From Thermoactinospora rubra (GTDB lineage: Bacteria > Actinomycetota > Actinomycetes > Streptosporangiales > Streptosporangiaceae), in NCBI RefSeq assembly GCF_002093975.1, contig NZ_MSZZ01000033.1:62001-126000 (forward strand): a DNA stretch of 64,000 bases. Direction: 5' to 3'. Every line of letters starts with the position of its first letter. Position 1 is the first letter of the stretch. The translations under genes and the position numbers were made by a program. The notes beneath the pieces are model-generated. The model had not been told where the DNA came from. It searched no databases and worked only from the letters and a program-made list of their open reading frames with translations. This document shows positions 23,670 through 31,600 of the stretch, piece by piece.

Positions 23670-24515
23670 GTGGGTCCTCGAGTCGTGACTTCCCCTCCCA
23701 AGCGGTCCCTCATCGGCGATCTGCGGATGAAGGTGGTCTACCGGGGGCTGGCCGTGGCGGCCGTCGTGCTCGGCGCGCTGGCCTGGCTGGTGCCCTCGCT
23801 TGGGCAGGGAGCGCCGGAGGAGGGGTCGGCACGGCCGGTCGCCGCGCCATCGGCGGTGCCGTCCTCGTCCGGCTCCGCCGTGCCGTCCGTGGAGCCGTCC
23901 GTGGCCGCGGGCGCGTCGCCGCCGCCCAGCGCCTCGCCGACGCCCGGCGCGAGGCCGGCGCCGACCAAGGGGGCCAGGCTCGCGCCCGGCTACACCGCCA
24001 TGGAGGCCCTGCAGGCCGACCCCCGCGTCCCCGGCCTGCCCGAACGCCTCCCGCTCAAGGCCGCCGCCCGGCTGAAGGTCCCCTCCGTCAAGGACAGCCG
24101 CTCGGGACTGCTCCTGCCGCGCCTGGGCAGGCCGTGGAGCCGGTACGGCTCGGGCCCGTTCGAGACCAGGCAGGTCATCCGCGGGACGAAGGCCATGTTC
24201 GTCACCGCGCCCGTGCCCATCGAGCCGCAGCGCGAGATCCGCGACACCGCCCTGCTGACCGCCCGCTGGACGCTCAACCACCACCCCAAGGGCGCCAGGA
24301 TCAGGTGGGTCGCCTCCCAGCGCGTCTCCAAGGGCTGGCTGCTGGTCTACCGCGTCGTGTACGGCAGGCGCTCCTCGCTCGCCGCGGTCGCCGTGGTCGA
24401 CGGCGGCGGGGCCAAGCCCGGCATGGCGTTCGTCACCGTCCCCGACTCGCGCAAGAGCCAATGGCGGCACGTGGCCCGCATCGCGGGCGCCGTGCGTGCC
24501 ATAGGCTCGAAGTGA
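23670..24515 (+). CDS. Membrane-anchored protein with Pro/Ser-rich linker, unknown function
   Basis: About 281 residues from GTG 23670 (GAAGG seven bases upstream; GTG 23646 is an alternative). One transmembrane helix (VVYRGLAVAAVVLGALAWLV, about 21-40) is followed by a Ser/Pro/Ala-rich stretch and an extracellular C-terminal domain. That domain contains LLTARWTLNHHPKGARIRW and WLLVYRVVYGRRSSLAAVAV. I do not recognise the domain. It lies directly upstream of ftsH with 23 bases between, so it may be part of that transcript. Confidence 0.6.
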   Translation: MGPRVVTSPPKRSLIGDLRMKVVYRGLAVAAVVLGALAWLVPSLGQGAPEEGSARPVAAPSAVPSSSGSAVPSVEPSVAAGASPPPSASPTPGARPAPTKGARLAPGYTAMEALQADPRVPGLPERLPLKAAARLKVPSVKDSRSGLLLPRLGRPWSRYGSGPFETRQVIRGTKAMFVTAPVPIEPQREIRDTALLTARWTLNHHPKGARIRWVASQRVSKGWLLVYRVVYGRRSSLAAVAVVDGGGAKPGMAFVTVPDSRKSQWRHVARIAGAVRAIGSK

Positions 24516-24538
24516 GTGATCGCAAGGGGGAGGTGGCC

Positions 24539-26449
24539 GTGGAGCGCTCTGGCCCGCCGGCACAGGAACAGGACAAGGACAAGCCGAAGCCGTGGCGGGC
24601 CGAAGGCCTCCCCGGCACGCCGGGCGGACGCCCGAAGATCAACTGGATGCGGTTCGCGCTGACGCTGCTGGCGGTCTACGCGGTCTTCTTCCTGATCTCG
24701 TCCTTCTTCGACGCCGACGCACCGGAGACGATCTCCTACACCCAGTTCACCACGCAGGTGAACGCCGGGAACGTCAAGGAGGTCTACGCGACCGGCTACT
24801 CGGTCGAGGGCGTGCTGAAGCAGCCGGCCACCGACCCCGACGACAACCGCGCCTACACCAAGTTCGTCACCGAGATCCCCGTCTTCGCCAGCGACGAGCA
24901 GCTCTACCAGAGCCTCGTCGGCAAGGGCGTGCAGATCGTCGCCGAGTCGCCCACGCAGGGCCGCGGCCTGTTCTGGAACCTGGTGCTGTCGCTGCTGCCC
25001 GTGCTGCTGCTGGTCGGCCTGTGGGTGTGGATCATGCGACGCGGCGCCAGCCTCATGGGCGGCGGCGGGCTGGCCGGGCTCGGCAAGTCCAAGGCGGCCA
25101 AACCGGTCGAGGCCGGGAAGGTGCGCGTCAACTTCGACGACGTCGCGGGCATCGACGAGGTCGAGGCCGAGCTGGTCGAGATCGTCGACTACCTCAAGGA
25201 CCCGGCCAAGTACCGCCGGCTGGGGGCCAAGCTGCCCAAGGGCATCCTGCTCGCCGGCCCGCCCGGCACCGGCAAGACGCTGCTGGCCCGCGCGGTCGCC
25301 GGAGAGGCCAATGTGCCGTTCTTCTCCGCCAGCGCCTCGGAGTTCATCGAGATGATCGTCGGCGTCGGCGCCTCGCGGGTGCGCGACCTGTTCGAGGAGG
25401 CGCGCAAGGTCGCGCCGTCGATCATCTTCATCGACGAGATCGACGCCATCGGCCGCGCCCGCGGCGGCGCCAGCGGCATCGGCGGCCACGACGAGCGGGA
25501 GCAGACGCTCAACCAGATCCTCACCGAGATGGACGGCTTCTCCGGCGCCGAGGGCGTCATCGTGATCGGCGCGACGAACCGCCCCGAGGTGCTGGATCCC
25601 GCCCTGCTGCGTCCCGGGCGCTTCGACCGCACCGTGGTGGTCTCCCCGCCCGACGCCAAGGGACGCGCCGAGATCCTCAAGGTCCACACGCGCGGGGTGC
25701 CACTGGACGCCGACGTCTCCCTGGAGCAGCTCGCCAAGACCTCGCCCGGGATGACCGGCGCCGACCTGGCCAACCTCGTCAACGAGGCCGCCCTCCTGGC
25801 CGCCAAGCGGGGCAAGGAGAAGGTCTCCATGGCCGACTTCGCCGACGCGCTGGAGAAGCTCCAGCTCGGCGCGGCCCGCAGCATCGTCATGCCGGAGGAG
25901 GAGCGCAGGCGGACCGCCTACCACGAGGCGGGCCACGCCCTGCTCGGCATGCTTCAGCCGGGCGCCGACCCGGTGCGGAAGATCTCGATCATCCCCCGCG
26001 GGCGGGCGCTCGGGGTGACCCTGTCGACGCCCGACACGGACCGGTACAACTACGACTACGACTACCTCCGGGGCCGCATCATCGGCGCGCTGGGCGGGAT
26101 GGCCGCCGAGGAGGTCGTCTACGGCGTGATCACCACGGGGTCGGAGAGCGACCTGGAGCAGGTCACGATGATCGCCCGCGGCATGGTCGGGCGCTGGGGG
26201 ATGTCGGAGAAGATCGGGCCGCTGACGATCCTGCCGAGCGAGGGCCAGCCGCAGGCCGCGCCCGCGACGCTGGCGGCGGTGGACGACGAGGTCCGGCGGA
26301 TCGTGGACGAGTGCTACGAGCAGGCCGTGCGGCTGCTGAAGGAGAACCGGGAGCGGCTGGACGCGATCGTCGAGGCCCTGCTGGAGCACGAGACGCTGGA
26401 CGAGGAGGCGGCCTACGCCGCGGCGGGGCTGCCCAGGAAGACGGAGTAG
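24539..26449 (+). CDS. ftsH: ATP-dependent zinc metalloprotease FtsH
   Basis: The 636-residue protein has a full FtsH layout: two transmembrane helices (about 37-56 and 148-166) around a periplasm-side domain, the AAA module with Walker A GPPGTGKT (about 240), Walker B IIFIDEID and the second region of homology GATNRPEVLDPALLRPGRFD, then the peptidase with HEAGH (about 461). It degrades misfolded membrane proteins and some regulators. GGGGGAGG lies five bases before GTG 24539; GTG 24512 is possible. It lacks the long charged C-terminal tail of some homologues. This may be a second ftsH copy in the genome. Confidence 0.95.
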   Translation: MERSGPPAQEQDKDKPKPWRAEGLPGTPGGRPKINWMRFALTLLAVYAVFFLISSFFDADAPETISYTQFTTQVNAGNVKEVYATGYSVEGVLKQPATDPDDNRAYTKFVTEIPVFASDEQLYQSLVGKGVQIVAESPTQGRGLFWNLVLSLLPVLLLVGLWVWIMRRGASLMGGGGLAGLGKSKAAKPVEAGKVRVNFDDVAGIDEVEAELVEIVDYLKDPAKYRRLGAKLPKGILLAGPPGTGKTLLARAVAGEANVPFFSASASEFIEMIVGVGASRVRDLFEEARKVAPSIIFIDEIDAIGRARGGASGIGGHDEREQTLNQILTEMDGFSGAEGVIVIGATNRPEVLDPALLRPGRFDRTVVVSPPDAKGRAEILKVHTRGVPLDADVSLEQLAKTSPGMTGADLANLVNEAALLAAKRGKEKVSMADFADALEKLQLGAARSIVMPEEERRRTAYHEAGHALLGMLQPGADPVRKISIIPRGRALGVTLSTPDTDRYNYDYDYLRGRIIGALGGMAAEEVVYGVITTGSESDLEQVTMIARGMVGRWGMSEKIGPLTILPSEGQPQAAPATLAAVDDEVRRIVDECYEQAVRLLKENRERLDAIVEALLEHETLDEEAAYAAAGLPRKTE

Positions 26450-26542
26450 GCGTCCCGCCCTTGGCGTAATTTGGCGATCACCGGTAGGTCCCTCGATCAA
26501 TCCCCGGGGACGCTCCACCAGAGCGACGATCGGGGGACTGCC

Positions 26543-27085
26543 GTGACACTCAACGACGAGCTCCTTGAGCAGCTGGGCCAGTCCGGCCTAGAGCAGATCG
26601 CCGGCCTCCTCGGCACCGACCTGGCCATGGCGCGCCAGGTGATCGAGGCGGCGACCGGCGCCATCGTCGGTGGCATGGCCCGCAACGCCCGGGAGCTCGA
26701 AGGCGCGCACGCCCTGCTCAGCGCCCTCGACGAGCACGCTCAGCGCAACCCCTTCACCGCCGACGTCCACGCGCTGAGCAGGGACGGGCAGGGCATCCTC
26801 GACCACGTCCTGGGCGAGCAGGGGATCATGCGGGTGGCCGCCGGCATCTCCAAGTTCGCCGGGATCGACAGGAGGGCCATCATGAGGCTGCTGCCCCTGA
26901 TCGCTCCGATGGTGATGTCCCTGCTGGCGGACCGCGTGCGGCGGCAGGACATGGACGCGGGCCAGGTGGCCGGGGAGCTCAGGCGGGAGACCTCGGCGAT
27001 CTCCAACGCGCTGGGCGGGCTGCTGAACGCCGTGCTGGGCGGATTCGGCGACGGGCCCCGGCCGTATCCGGACGAGACGCAGTAG
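26543..27085 (+). CDS. DUF937 domain protein
   Basis: The 180-residue protein is a DUF937/YidB-like all-helical family member: LLEQLGQSGLEQIAGLLG, then GAIVGGMARNA and a C-terminal Gly-rich GGLLNAVLGGFG. The role is unknown; members are abundant in actinobacteria. GTG 26543 is preceded by CGGGGGA. The last codons (DGPRPYPDETQ) are part of an imperfect 31-bp repeat that continues past the stop. Confidence 0.8.
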   Translation: MTLNDELLEQLGQSGLEQIAGLLGTDLAMARQVIEAATGAIVGGMARNARELEGAHALLSALDEHAQRNPFTADVHALSRDGQGILDHVLGEQGIMRVAAGISKFAGIDRRAIMRLLPLIAPMVMSLLADRVRRQDMDAGQVAGELRRETSAISNALGGLLNAVLGGFGDGPRPYPDETQ

Positions 27086-27150
27086 CGCGGGCCGTACGCG
27101 GAGGGGATGCGGGAGGGCAGGCCGTACCCGGAAGGGGACACGGGGCCGCC
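27059..27150 (+). repeat. Degenerate 31-bp tandem repeat at the end of the DUF937 gene
   Basis: About three imperfect units share the core GGCCGTAYNCGGA. The first lies inside the DUF937 coding end and the others follow the stop. This suggests slippage-driven growth. No function is evident. Confidence 0.5.
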
Positions 27151-27171
27151 GGGCGGGCCGTGGACCGTTGG

Positions 27172-27177
27172 TAGGCT
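27172..27177 (+). promoter_or_regulatory. Candidate leaderless -10 box of maf
   Basis: TAGGCT is followed after six bases by the ATG at 27184, with no Shine-Dalgarno sequence. No clear -35 box is visible. Confidence 0.35.
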
Positions 27178-27183
27178 GGGGCG

Positions 27184-27765
27184 ATGATCGTCCTGGCCTC
27201 GGCTTCCAGTGCCCGGCTGGCGCTCCTGCGCGGCGCGGGCATAGATCCCAAGGTGATCGTCAGCGGTGTCGACGAGGAGGCGATCACCGCGCCCACGCCC
27301 GCCCAGCTCGCGCTCCGCCTCGCCCAGGAGAAGGCGCGCAAGGTCGCCGCCGGGCTGTCGGAGGGCGTGGTGATCGGCTGCGACTCGGTCCTGGAGCTCG
27401 ACGGCAGGCCGTACGGCAAGCCGGGCACCGCCGAGGTGGCCGTCGAGCGGTGGCGGATGATGCGCGGCCGGACCGGGCGGCTGATCACCGGGCACTGCCT
27501 GATCGACGTGGCCGCGGGGCGGGAGGTCGCGGCCGAGGCGGCGACCGTCGTGCGGTTCGGGACGCCGTCGGAGGAGGAGATCGCGGCCTACGTGGCGACC
27601 GGCGAGCCGCTGGGCCTGGCCGGGGGTTTCTCGCTGGACGGCTACGGCGGGTGGTTCGTGGAGCGCATCGACGGCGACCACGGGAACGTGCTGGGCCTCT
27701 CGCTGCCGCTGGTGCGCTCGCTGCTGGAGGATCTCGGGTACGCGGTGACCGACTTCTGGCGCTAG
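27184..27765 (+). CDS. maf: Maf-family nucleotide pyrophosphatase
   Basis: The 193-residue protein has the Maf pattern: LASASSARLALL (a variant of the usual SxSPRR start), GVDEEAI, GCDSVLELDGRPYGKP and the late YGGWFVERIDGDHGNVLGL. Maf proteins hydrolyse non-canonical nucleoside triphosphates and have been tied to septum control. It is followed 10 bases later by the EI24 membrane gene. Confidence 0.9.
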   Translation: MIVLASASSARLALLRGAGIDPKVIVSGVDEEAITAPTPAQLALRLAQEKARKVAAGLSEGVVIGCDSVLELDGRPYGKPGTAEVAVERWRMMRGRTGRLITGHCLIDVAAGREVAAEAATVVRFGTPSEEEIAAYVATGEPLGLAGGFSLDGYGGWFVERIDGDHGNVLGLSLPLVRSLLEDLGYAVTDFWR

Positions 27766-27775
27766 GTTTCTGGCC

Positions 27776-28504
27776 ATGCGTGAGTTCTTCGGCGGGGTCG
27801 GGTGCTTCTTCCAGGGGCTCGGCTGGGTGGCCAGGAACGGTCGGTGGTGGCTGTTCGGGCTGATCCCGGCGGTGATCGCGTTCGCGGTGTATGTGGCCGC
27901 GCTGGTGCTGCTGGGGATCTACGCCTTCGACATCGCCGACGCCCTCACGCCCTTCGCCGACTCGTGGAGCTGGCGCGATGCGTTCCGCACGGCGCTGGGC
28001 TTCGTCATCTTCCTGGGCGGGCTGGCGCTGGCGGTGATCACGTTCGCGGCGCTGACCCTGGCGATCGGGGAGCCGTTCTACGAGCGGCTGTCGGGGGAGG
28101 TGGACCCGGTGCCGGGGCACGAGGAGCAGCCCTGGTGGCGGACCCTGCCGCGGTCCATCCGTGACAGCCTGGTGACGTTGTTCTATGTGCTGCTGTTCAC
28201 GGTTCCGTTGTTCGTGCTGGGGTTCGTTCCGGTCGTCGGGCAGACGGTGGTGCCGGTGATCGGGGCCGCCATTTCCGGATTTTTCCTGACAGTGGAGCTC
28301 ACGACGCTGGCCATGGAGCGCCGCGGGCTGGCCCGCAAGGCGCGCTTCGCCCTGCTCAGGAAGAACCTGCCGCTGGCCCTGGGGTTCGGCGTGCCGGTCT
28401 TCCTGCTGTTCCTGATCCCGCTGCTCGCGGTGCTCGTCATGCCGGCCGCCGTCGCGGGCGCGGCCCTGCTGGTGCGCAACCGGCTGGCGCCGCGGGCCGT
28501 GTGA
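27776..28504 (+). CDS. EI24-domain (CysZ-like) membrane protein
   Basis: The 242-residue protein has four to six transmembrane helices, a Trp/Phe-rich N-terminus (FFQGLGWVARNGRWWLFGLIP), a conserved EPFYERLSGEV loop and late VPVVGQTVVPVIGAAISG. The family includes CysZ-like sulfate permeases and EI24. A TAGGTT box lies seven bases before the ATG, so it could also be transcribed independently of maf. No transport partner gene is adjacent. Confidence 0.85.
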   Translation: MREFFGGVGCFFQGLGWVARNGRWWLFGLIPAVIAFAVYVAALVLLGIYAFDIADALTPFADSWSWRDAFRTALGFVIFLGGLALAVITFAALTLAIGEPFYERLSGEVDPVPGHEEQPWWRTLPRSIRDSLVTLFYVLLFTVPLFVLGFVPVVGQTVVPVIGAAISGFFLTVELTTLAMERRGLARKARFALLRKNLPLALGFGVPVFLLFLIPLLAVLVMPAAVAGAALLVRNRLAPRAV

Positions 28505-28520
28505 CGGCGGGGCGGCGGCA

Positions 28521-28657
28521 GTCCCCGGCGGGCGGACCACAGCATCGCTGTCGCCCCAGCGGGCGGACGACGGCCTCGCGGTCTGCCGCAGCGGGCGGAC
28601 GGCGTCGCCGTTATCCCCAGCGGCGGGCGACGGCCTCGCGGTTATCCCCAGAGCGGC
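28521..28657. repeat. About 4.5 units of a 29-31-bp degenerate repeat
   Basis: Units begin at 28521, 28550, 28581, 28610 and 28641, and share the core CAGCGGGCGGACGRCG followed by a GTTATCCCC or GTCGCCCC junction. They fill the gap between the EI24 and DUF4192 genes. Units differ from each other, so the array is not recent. It is too irregular to be a CRISPR and has no spacers. Confidence 0.7.
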
Positions 28658-28702
28658 TTTCGGCGGCCGGGCCGCCGTCCCGATCCGGCACCCTCATGGC
28701 CC

Positions 28703-29821
28703 ATGACCACCGACGCCGCCGAGGCCCCGCTCAGCCTCACCAGCCCGTTCGACATCCTGGCCGCTGTGCCCTACCTTCTGGGGTTCCACCCCGCCGACAG
28801 CCTCATCGTCCTGGGGCTGGTCCACACGCGCCTGCAGTTCACGGCCCGATGGGGCCTCCCGCTCCCCGACGACGCCCTCGCGCCGCTCGGCGGGCTCGTC
28901 CGGCGTGAGGGCATCACGCACCTCATCGCCGTCGGCTACGGCCCCGGCCCCCTGGTCACTCCGGCGACCGACGAGCTGAGACGGGTCGCGGCCGGGCACG
29001 GCACTCCCGTCACCGAGGCGCTGCGAGCCGAGGGCGGCCGGTTCTGGTCGTATACCTGCGACCTCCCCGGCTGCTGCCCGCCCGACGGCACGCCGTACGA
29101 CTCGACGACCACCGAGGTCGCCGCCCGCGCCACCCTCAAGGGCATGGTCGCGCATCCCGACCGGGAGAGCCTGGAGCGCGTCGTCGCCCCCTCGACCGGC
29201 CCGGTACGGCTGGCCATGCGCCGCGCGACCGCCGAGGCCGCCGCCTGTCTGGCCACCCGGATGTCCGCGTGCCGCGACCCCGACACCCTCGCCAAGGAGC
29301 TCGTCGCCGAGGGCCTGGCGCGGGTCCACGAAAGCCTCGCCCTCGCCGCGGCGGGCGGGCGGCTCGACGACCGGCAGGCCGCCCGCCTGGGCTTCGACCT
29401 GGCCGTGGTGCGGGTGCGCGACGAGGCCTGGACCCTGTCCACCGAGTCCCATCTCGCCCTCTGGAAGGACCTCACGCGGCGAATGGAGCCTCGCTTCGTC
29501 CCGCCGGCCGCCTCGCTCCTCGCCATGGCGTCCTGGCGCACGGGCGACTGCGTCCTGGCCTCCATCGCGCTGGAGCGCGCCCTGGCGATCGACCCTGACT
29601 ACTCCATGGCGGTGCTGCTCCGGCACGCCCTGGACAATCTGCTGGCGCCCCGGCTGCTGACGGAGCGCATGCCGACGCCGTCGGAGCTCGACGCGACCAT
29701 GGGCACGCCCACCGCGGCCTGGCTGATTCCCATGCTGGAGCTGCTCGACGACGCCGGCCCGACCGCGCGAGGGCAACGCCGCTCCATTGCGCGCCACGCC
29801 GACGACCCGCCTTACCCATGA
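28703..29821 (+). CDS. DUF4192 domain protein
   Basis: The 372-residue protein has the DUF4192 opening: SPFDILAAVPYLLGFHPADSLIVLGL, then FTARWGLPLP and a helix-rich C-terminal half (ASWRTGDCVLASIALERAL, TPR-like). The family is common in actinobacteria and has no assigned activity. It is flanked by a repeat array upstream and a convergent hypothetical gene downstream. Confidence 0.87.
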   Translation: MTTDAAEAPLSLTSPFDILAAVPYLLGFHPADSLIVLGLVHTRLQFTARWGLPLPDDALAPLGGLVRREGITHLIAVGYGPGPLVTPATDELRRVAAGHGTPVTEALRAEGGRFWSYTCDLPGCCPPDGTPYDSTTTEVAARATLKGMVAHPDRESLERVVAPSTGPVRLAMRRATAEAAACLATRMSACRDPDTLAKELVAEGLARVHESLALAAAGGRLDDRQAARLGFDLAVVRVRDEAWTLSTESHLALWKDLTRRMEPRFVPPAASLLAMASWRTGDCVLASIALERALAIDPDYSMAVLLRHALDNLLAPRLLTERMPTPSELDATMGTPTAAWLIPMLELLDDAGPTARGQRRSIARHADDPPYP

Positions 29822-29937
29822 CCGGAATTCTCTTGCCGTCGCCGATCCGTACTCGCGAGCTGAGCAGCGCGTTCGTCAAACGCCGTGGCGGGAGGACACG
29901 GAAATTCGCCATGCGGCGCGACGCCGTACTCCTGTCG

Positions 29938-29960
29938 CGTTTCGAAAGTTTCGAAAAACG
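29938..29960. terminator. AT-richer inverted repeat between convergent genes
   Basis: Two self-complementary TTTCGAAA octamers, one base apart, can pair as a hairpin in both directions, just before the convergent gene ending at 29967. It is weaker than a classical terminator, so the assignment is tentative. Confidence 0.35.
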
Positions 29961-29966
29961 GCCGGC

Positions 29967-30305
29967 TCAGGTCTCTTCGCGACGGCGGCGCTCGTTGTAC
30001 GCGCGCATGCGGGCCGGATATCCGGTGAGGTTCACGTCATACACGGGGAGGCCCAGACCATGGGCGACCTTGCGGATGACCGCGGGGGAACCGACGCGCC
30101 GCCGGGTCCATTCGCCGTCGTCGGCCACGGCGACGGCGGTGGTGTCGGTCGCGAACGTCTCGGGTTCGACGTAGAACTCGACGCCGCGCCTGGATTTGGC
30201 GAAGGCGATGAGCGCTTCGATGTCGGAGTCGGTCGCCTCGCGGTCGAACCTCGCGACCTTCGGTCCACGCAGGCGCCGGAGTCCATAGCGGTCACGCCAT
30301 CTCAT
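29967..30305 (-). CDS. Conserved small basic protein, unknown function
   Basis: The 112-residue protein is rich in Arg and has no membrane segment. Segments such as VARFDREATDSDIEALIAFA, VEFYVEPETFATDTTAVAVA and GLPVYDVNLTGYPARMRAY look like a compact folded domain. I recall similar hypothetical proteins in Streptosporangiaceae but no named family. It is divergent from the DUF1707 gene. A housekeeping-type role is possible but unsupported. Confidence 0.6.
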   Translation of the reverse strand: MRWRDRYGLRRLRGPKVARFDREATDSDIEALIAFAKSRRGVEFYVEPETFATDTTAVAVADDGEWTRRRVGSPAVIRKVAHGLGLPVYDVNLTGYPARMRAYNERRRREET

Positions 30306-30437
30306 GACTCCTTTTTATATCGTCATGCAGCCCGGCGCGTCGGGGCTTATTAGGGGACACTTCGGGGTTCGCCCCGATGTCTGAAACTCCGGCGGGAGGC
30401 ACGATGGGAGGACAACGCTCGATCTGAAGGGAACGGC

Positions 30438-31037
30438 ATGGCTCGCATGGCAGGGGCGCCCACACCACCTCCGATGCCGGGACAGGTGCCCATGGAGCAG
30501 CTGCGCGTCGGCAACCAGGATCGCGAGAACGTGGTGGAGCACGTCAAGGCCGCCTACGCGGAGGGCCGGTTCGACAAGCTCGAGTTCGACGACCGGCTCG
30601 AGCGCGCGATGACGGCCAGGACGCATGCCGACCTCATGCCCATCATGCAGGAGCTGTACGGCACGCGCCCGGCTCCGATGGTCAGGCCCGCGCCCGTGGC
30701 GATGCACCGCCCGTCCGGCCACACGGAAAGCAACGAGCGCCTGGGCGCGGCGGTGTCACACTGGCTCGCCGCGGTCGGCCTCCCCATCGTGGGCCCGCTG
30801 ATCCTGCTGCTGACCGCGGGCAAGACGTCGCCCTATGTCCGCGCCCACGCGGTGGAGTCCTTGAACTTCCAGATCACGGTGCTCGGCGCCACGATCCTGC
30901 TGCCCATCACGGTCGTCGGCGTCGTGCTCGTCCCGGTCGTGTTGGTGGCGGCGTTCGTCCTGGCGGTCGCGGGCGGCATCTCGGCACTGTCGGAGAGCAA
31001 TTTCCGCTACCCGATGACTTTGCGCCTGGTGAGGTAG
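30438..31037 (+). CDS. DUF1707/DUF4870 (Tic20-like) membrane protein
   Basis: The 199-residue protein has an N-terminal DUF1707 domain (RVGNQDRENVVEHVKAAYAE then FDDRLERAMTARTHADLMPIM), a short Pro-rich linker and a C-terminal DUF4870/Tic20-like part with about three helices (LPIVGPLILLLTAG onward). DUF1707 occurs in many actinobacterial membrane proteins, with unknown role. A hairpin with a TTCG loop (30363-30376) lies in the upstream gap. Confidence 0.87.
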   Translation: MARMAGAPTPPPMPGQVPMEQLRVGNQDRENVVEHVKAAYAEGRFDKLEFDDRLERAMTARTHADLMPIMQELYGTRPAPMVRPAPVAMHRPSGHTESNERLGAAVSHWLAAVGLPIVGPLILLLTAGKTSPYVRAHAVESLNFQITVLGATILLPITVVGVVLVPVVLVAAFVLAVAGGISALSESNFRYPMTLRLVR

Positions 31038-31406
31038 GGGGTTCTGCCGCTCGGGGCCTTGTGACGCGGCGACCTGCCGTCGACCTGCCCGACCTGCCCG
31101 ACCTGCGGTCGATTGGCCGCCTCAAGATGCGGCCGCACGCCTCAGCTCGCTGCCTGGTCCCGGTGCCTGGTCCCGCTGCTTGATCTCGGTGTCCGGCCTC
31201 GGTGCCTGGCCGAGTTCGCAGCTGTGCCGAGTTCGCAGACGTGTGACCGACCGCGTGACGGGCCGTGTGTGACCAGCCATGTGTGGTCTAACCCCGGTGA
31301 ACCATGACCGGCTCCGGCACCGCCATTGCCTCGACCGCTGCCAGGCCGCCCTGACCAGCGGTCGAACGACGAGCGGTCGGCCACTCGCCAGCGGCCGACC
31401 CGATGA

Positions 31407-31476
31407 GCCCTCATCACTTAGCCCTCATCACTTAGCCCTCATCACTTAGCCCTCATCACTGAGCGCTCATCACTGA
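31407..31476. repeat. 14-bp tandem repeat, five copies
   Basis: GCCCTCATCACTTA occurs three times in a row, followed by GCCCTCATCACTGA and GCGCTCATCACTGA. Copies are contiguous with no spacers. The last copy runs into AAGGAG, the Shine-Dalgarno of a short ORF. Confidence 0.9.
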
Positions 31477-31485
31477 AGGAGCGGC

Positions 31486-31569
31486 ATGCCGGTACGGTCC
31501 ATCCGCACAAAGGTGGGCGTGGGGGTGGCTCAGGGCGAGCGCTGGGGCGTTCCCGCACACGGAAGGTGA
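31486..31569 (+). CDS. Possible 27-residue small protein after a strong Shine-Dalgarno
   Basis: ATG 31486 follows AAGGAG at five bases and opens a 27-residue frame (Met-Pro-Val-Arg-Ser to Pro-Ala-His-Gly-Arg) ending at TGA. It is rich in Gly, Val and Arg and matches nothing I know. The good ribosome site directly behind a repeat array is the only support. Confidence 0.25.
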   Translation: MPVRSIRTKVGVGVAQGERWGVPAHGR

Positions 31570-31600
31570 CGGGAGGCCCCAACGCTGGGCATGGCCTGGC

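Larger units (their letters stand above)
31038..31600. other. Repeat-rich intergenic stretch
   Basis: The 563 bases between the DUF1707 gene and the RlpA-like gene contain short direct repeats (GCCTGGTCCCG twice near 31155, GCCGAGTTCGCAG twice near 31210-31240), a 14-bp tandem array at 31407-31476 and a short ORF at 31486. No longer coding region is convincing. Confidence 0.6.

Noticed and set aside
28521..28657. Possible CRISPR from 30-bp repeats
   Set aside because: Units abut each other and are degenerate; there are no unique spacers.
29818..30174. Plus-strand open frame after the DUF4192 gene
   Set aside because: It is mostly antisense to the small basic protein at 29967, Arg-rich, with no ribosome site.
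31407..31476. Possible CRISPR array from 14-bp repeats
   Set aside because: Units are contiguous with no spacers, too short, and no cas genes lie in the window.
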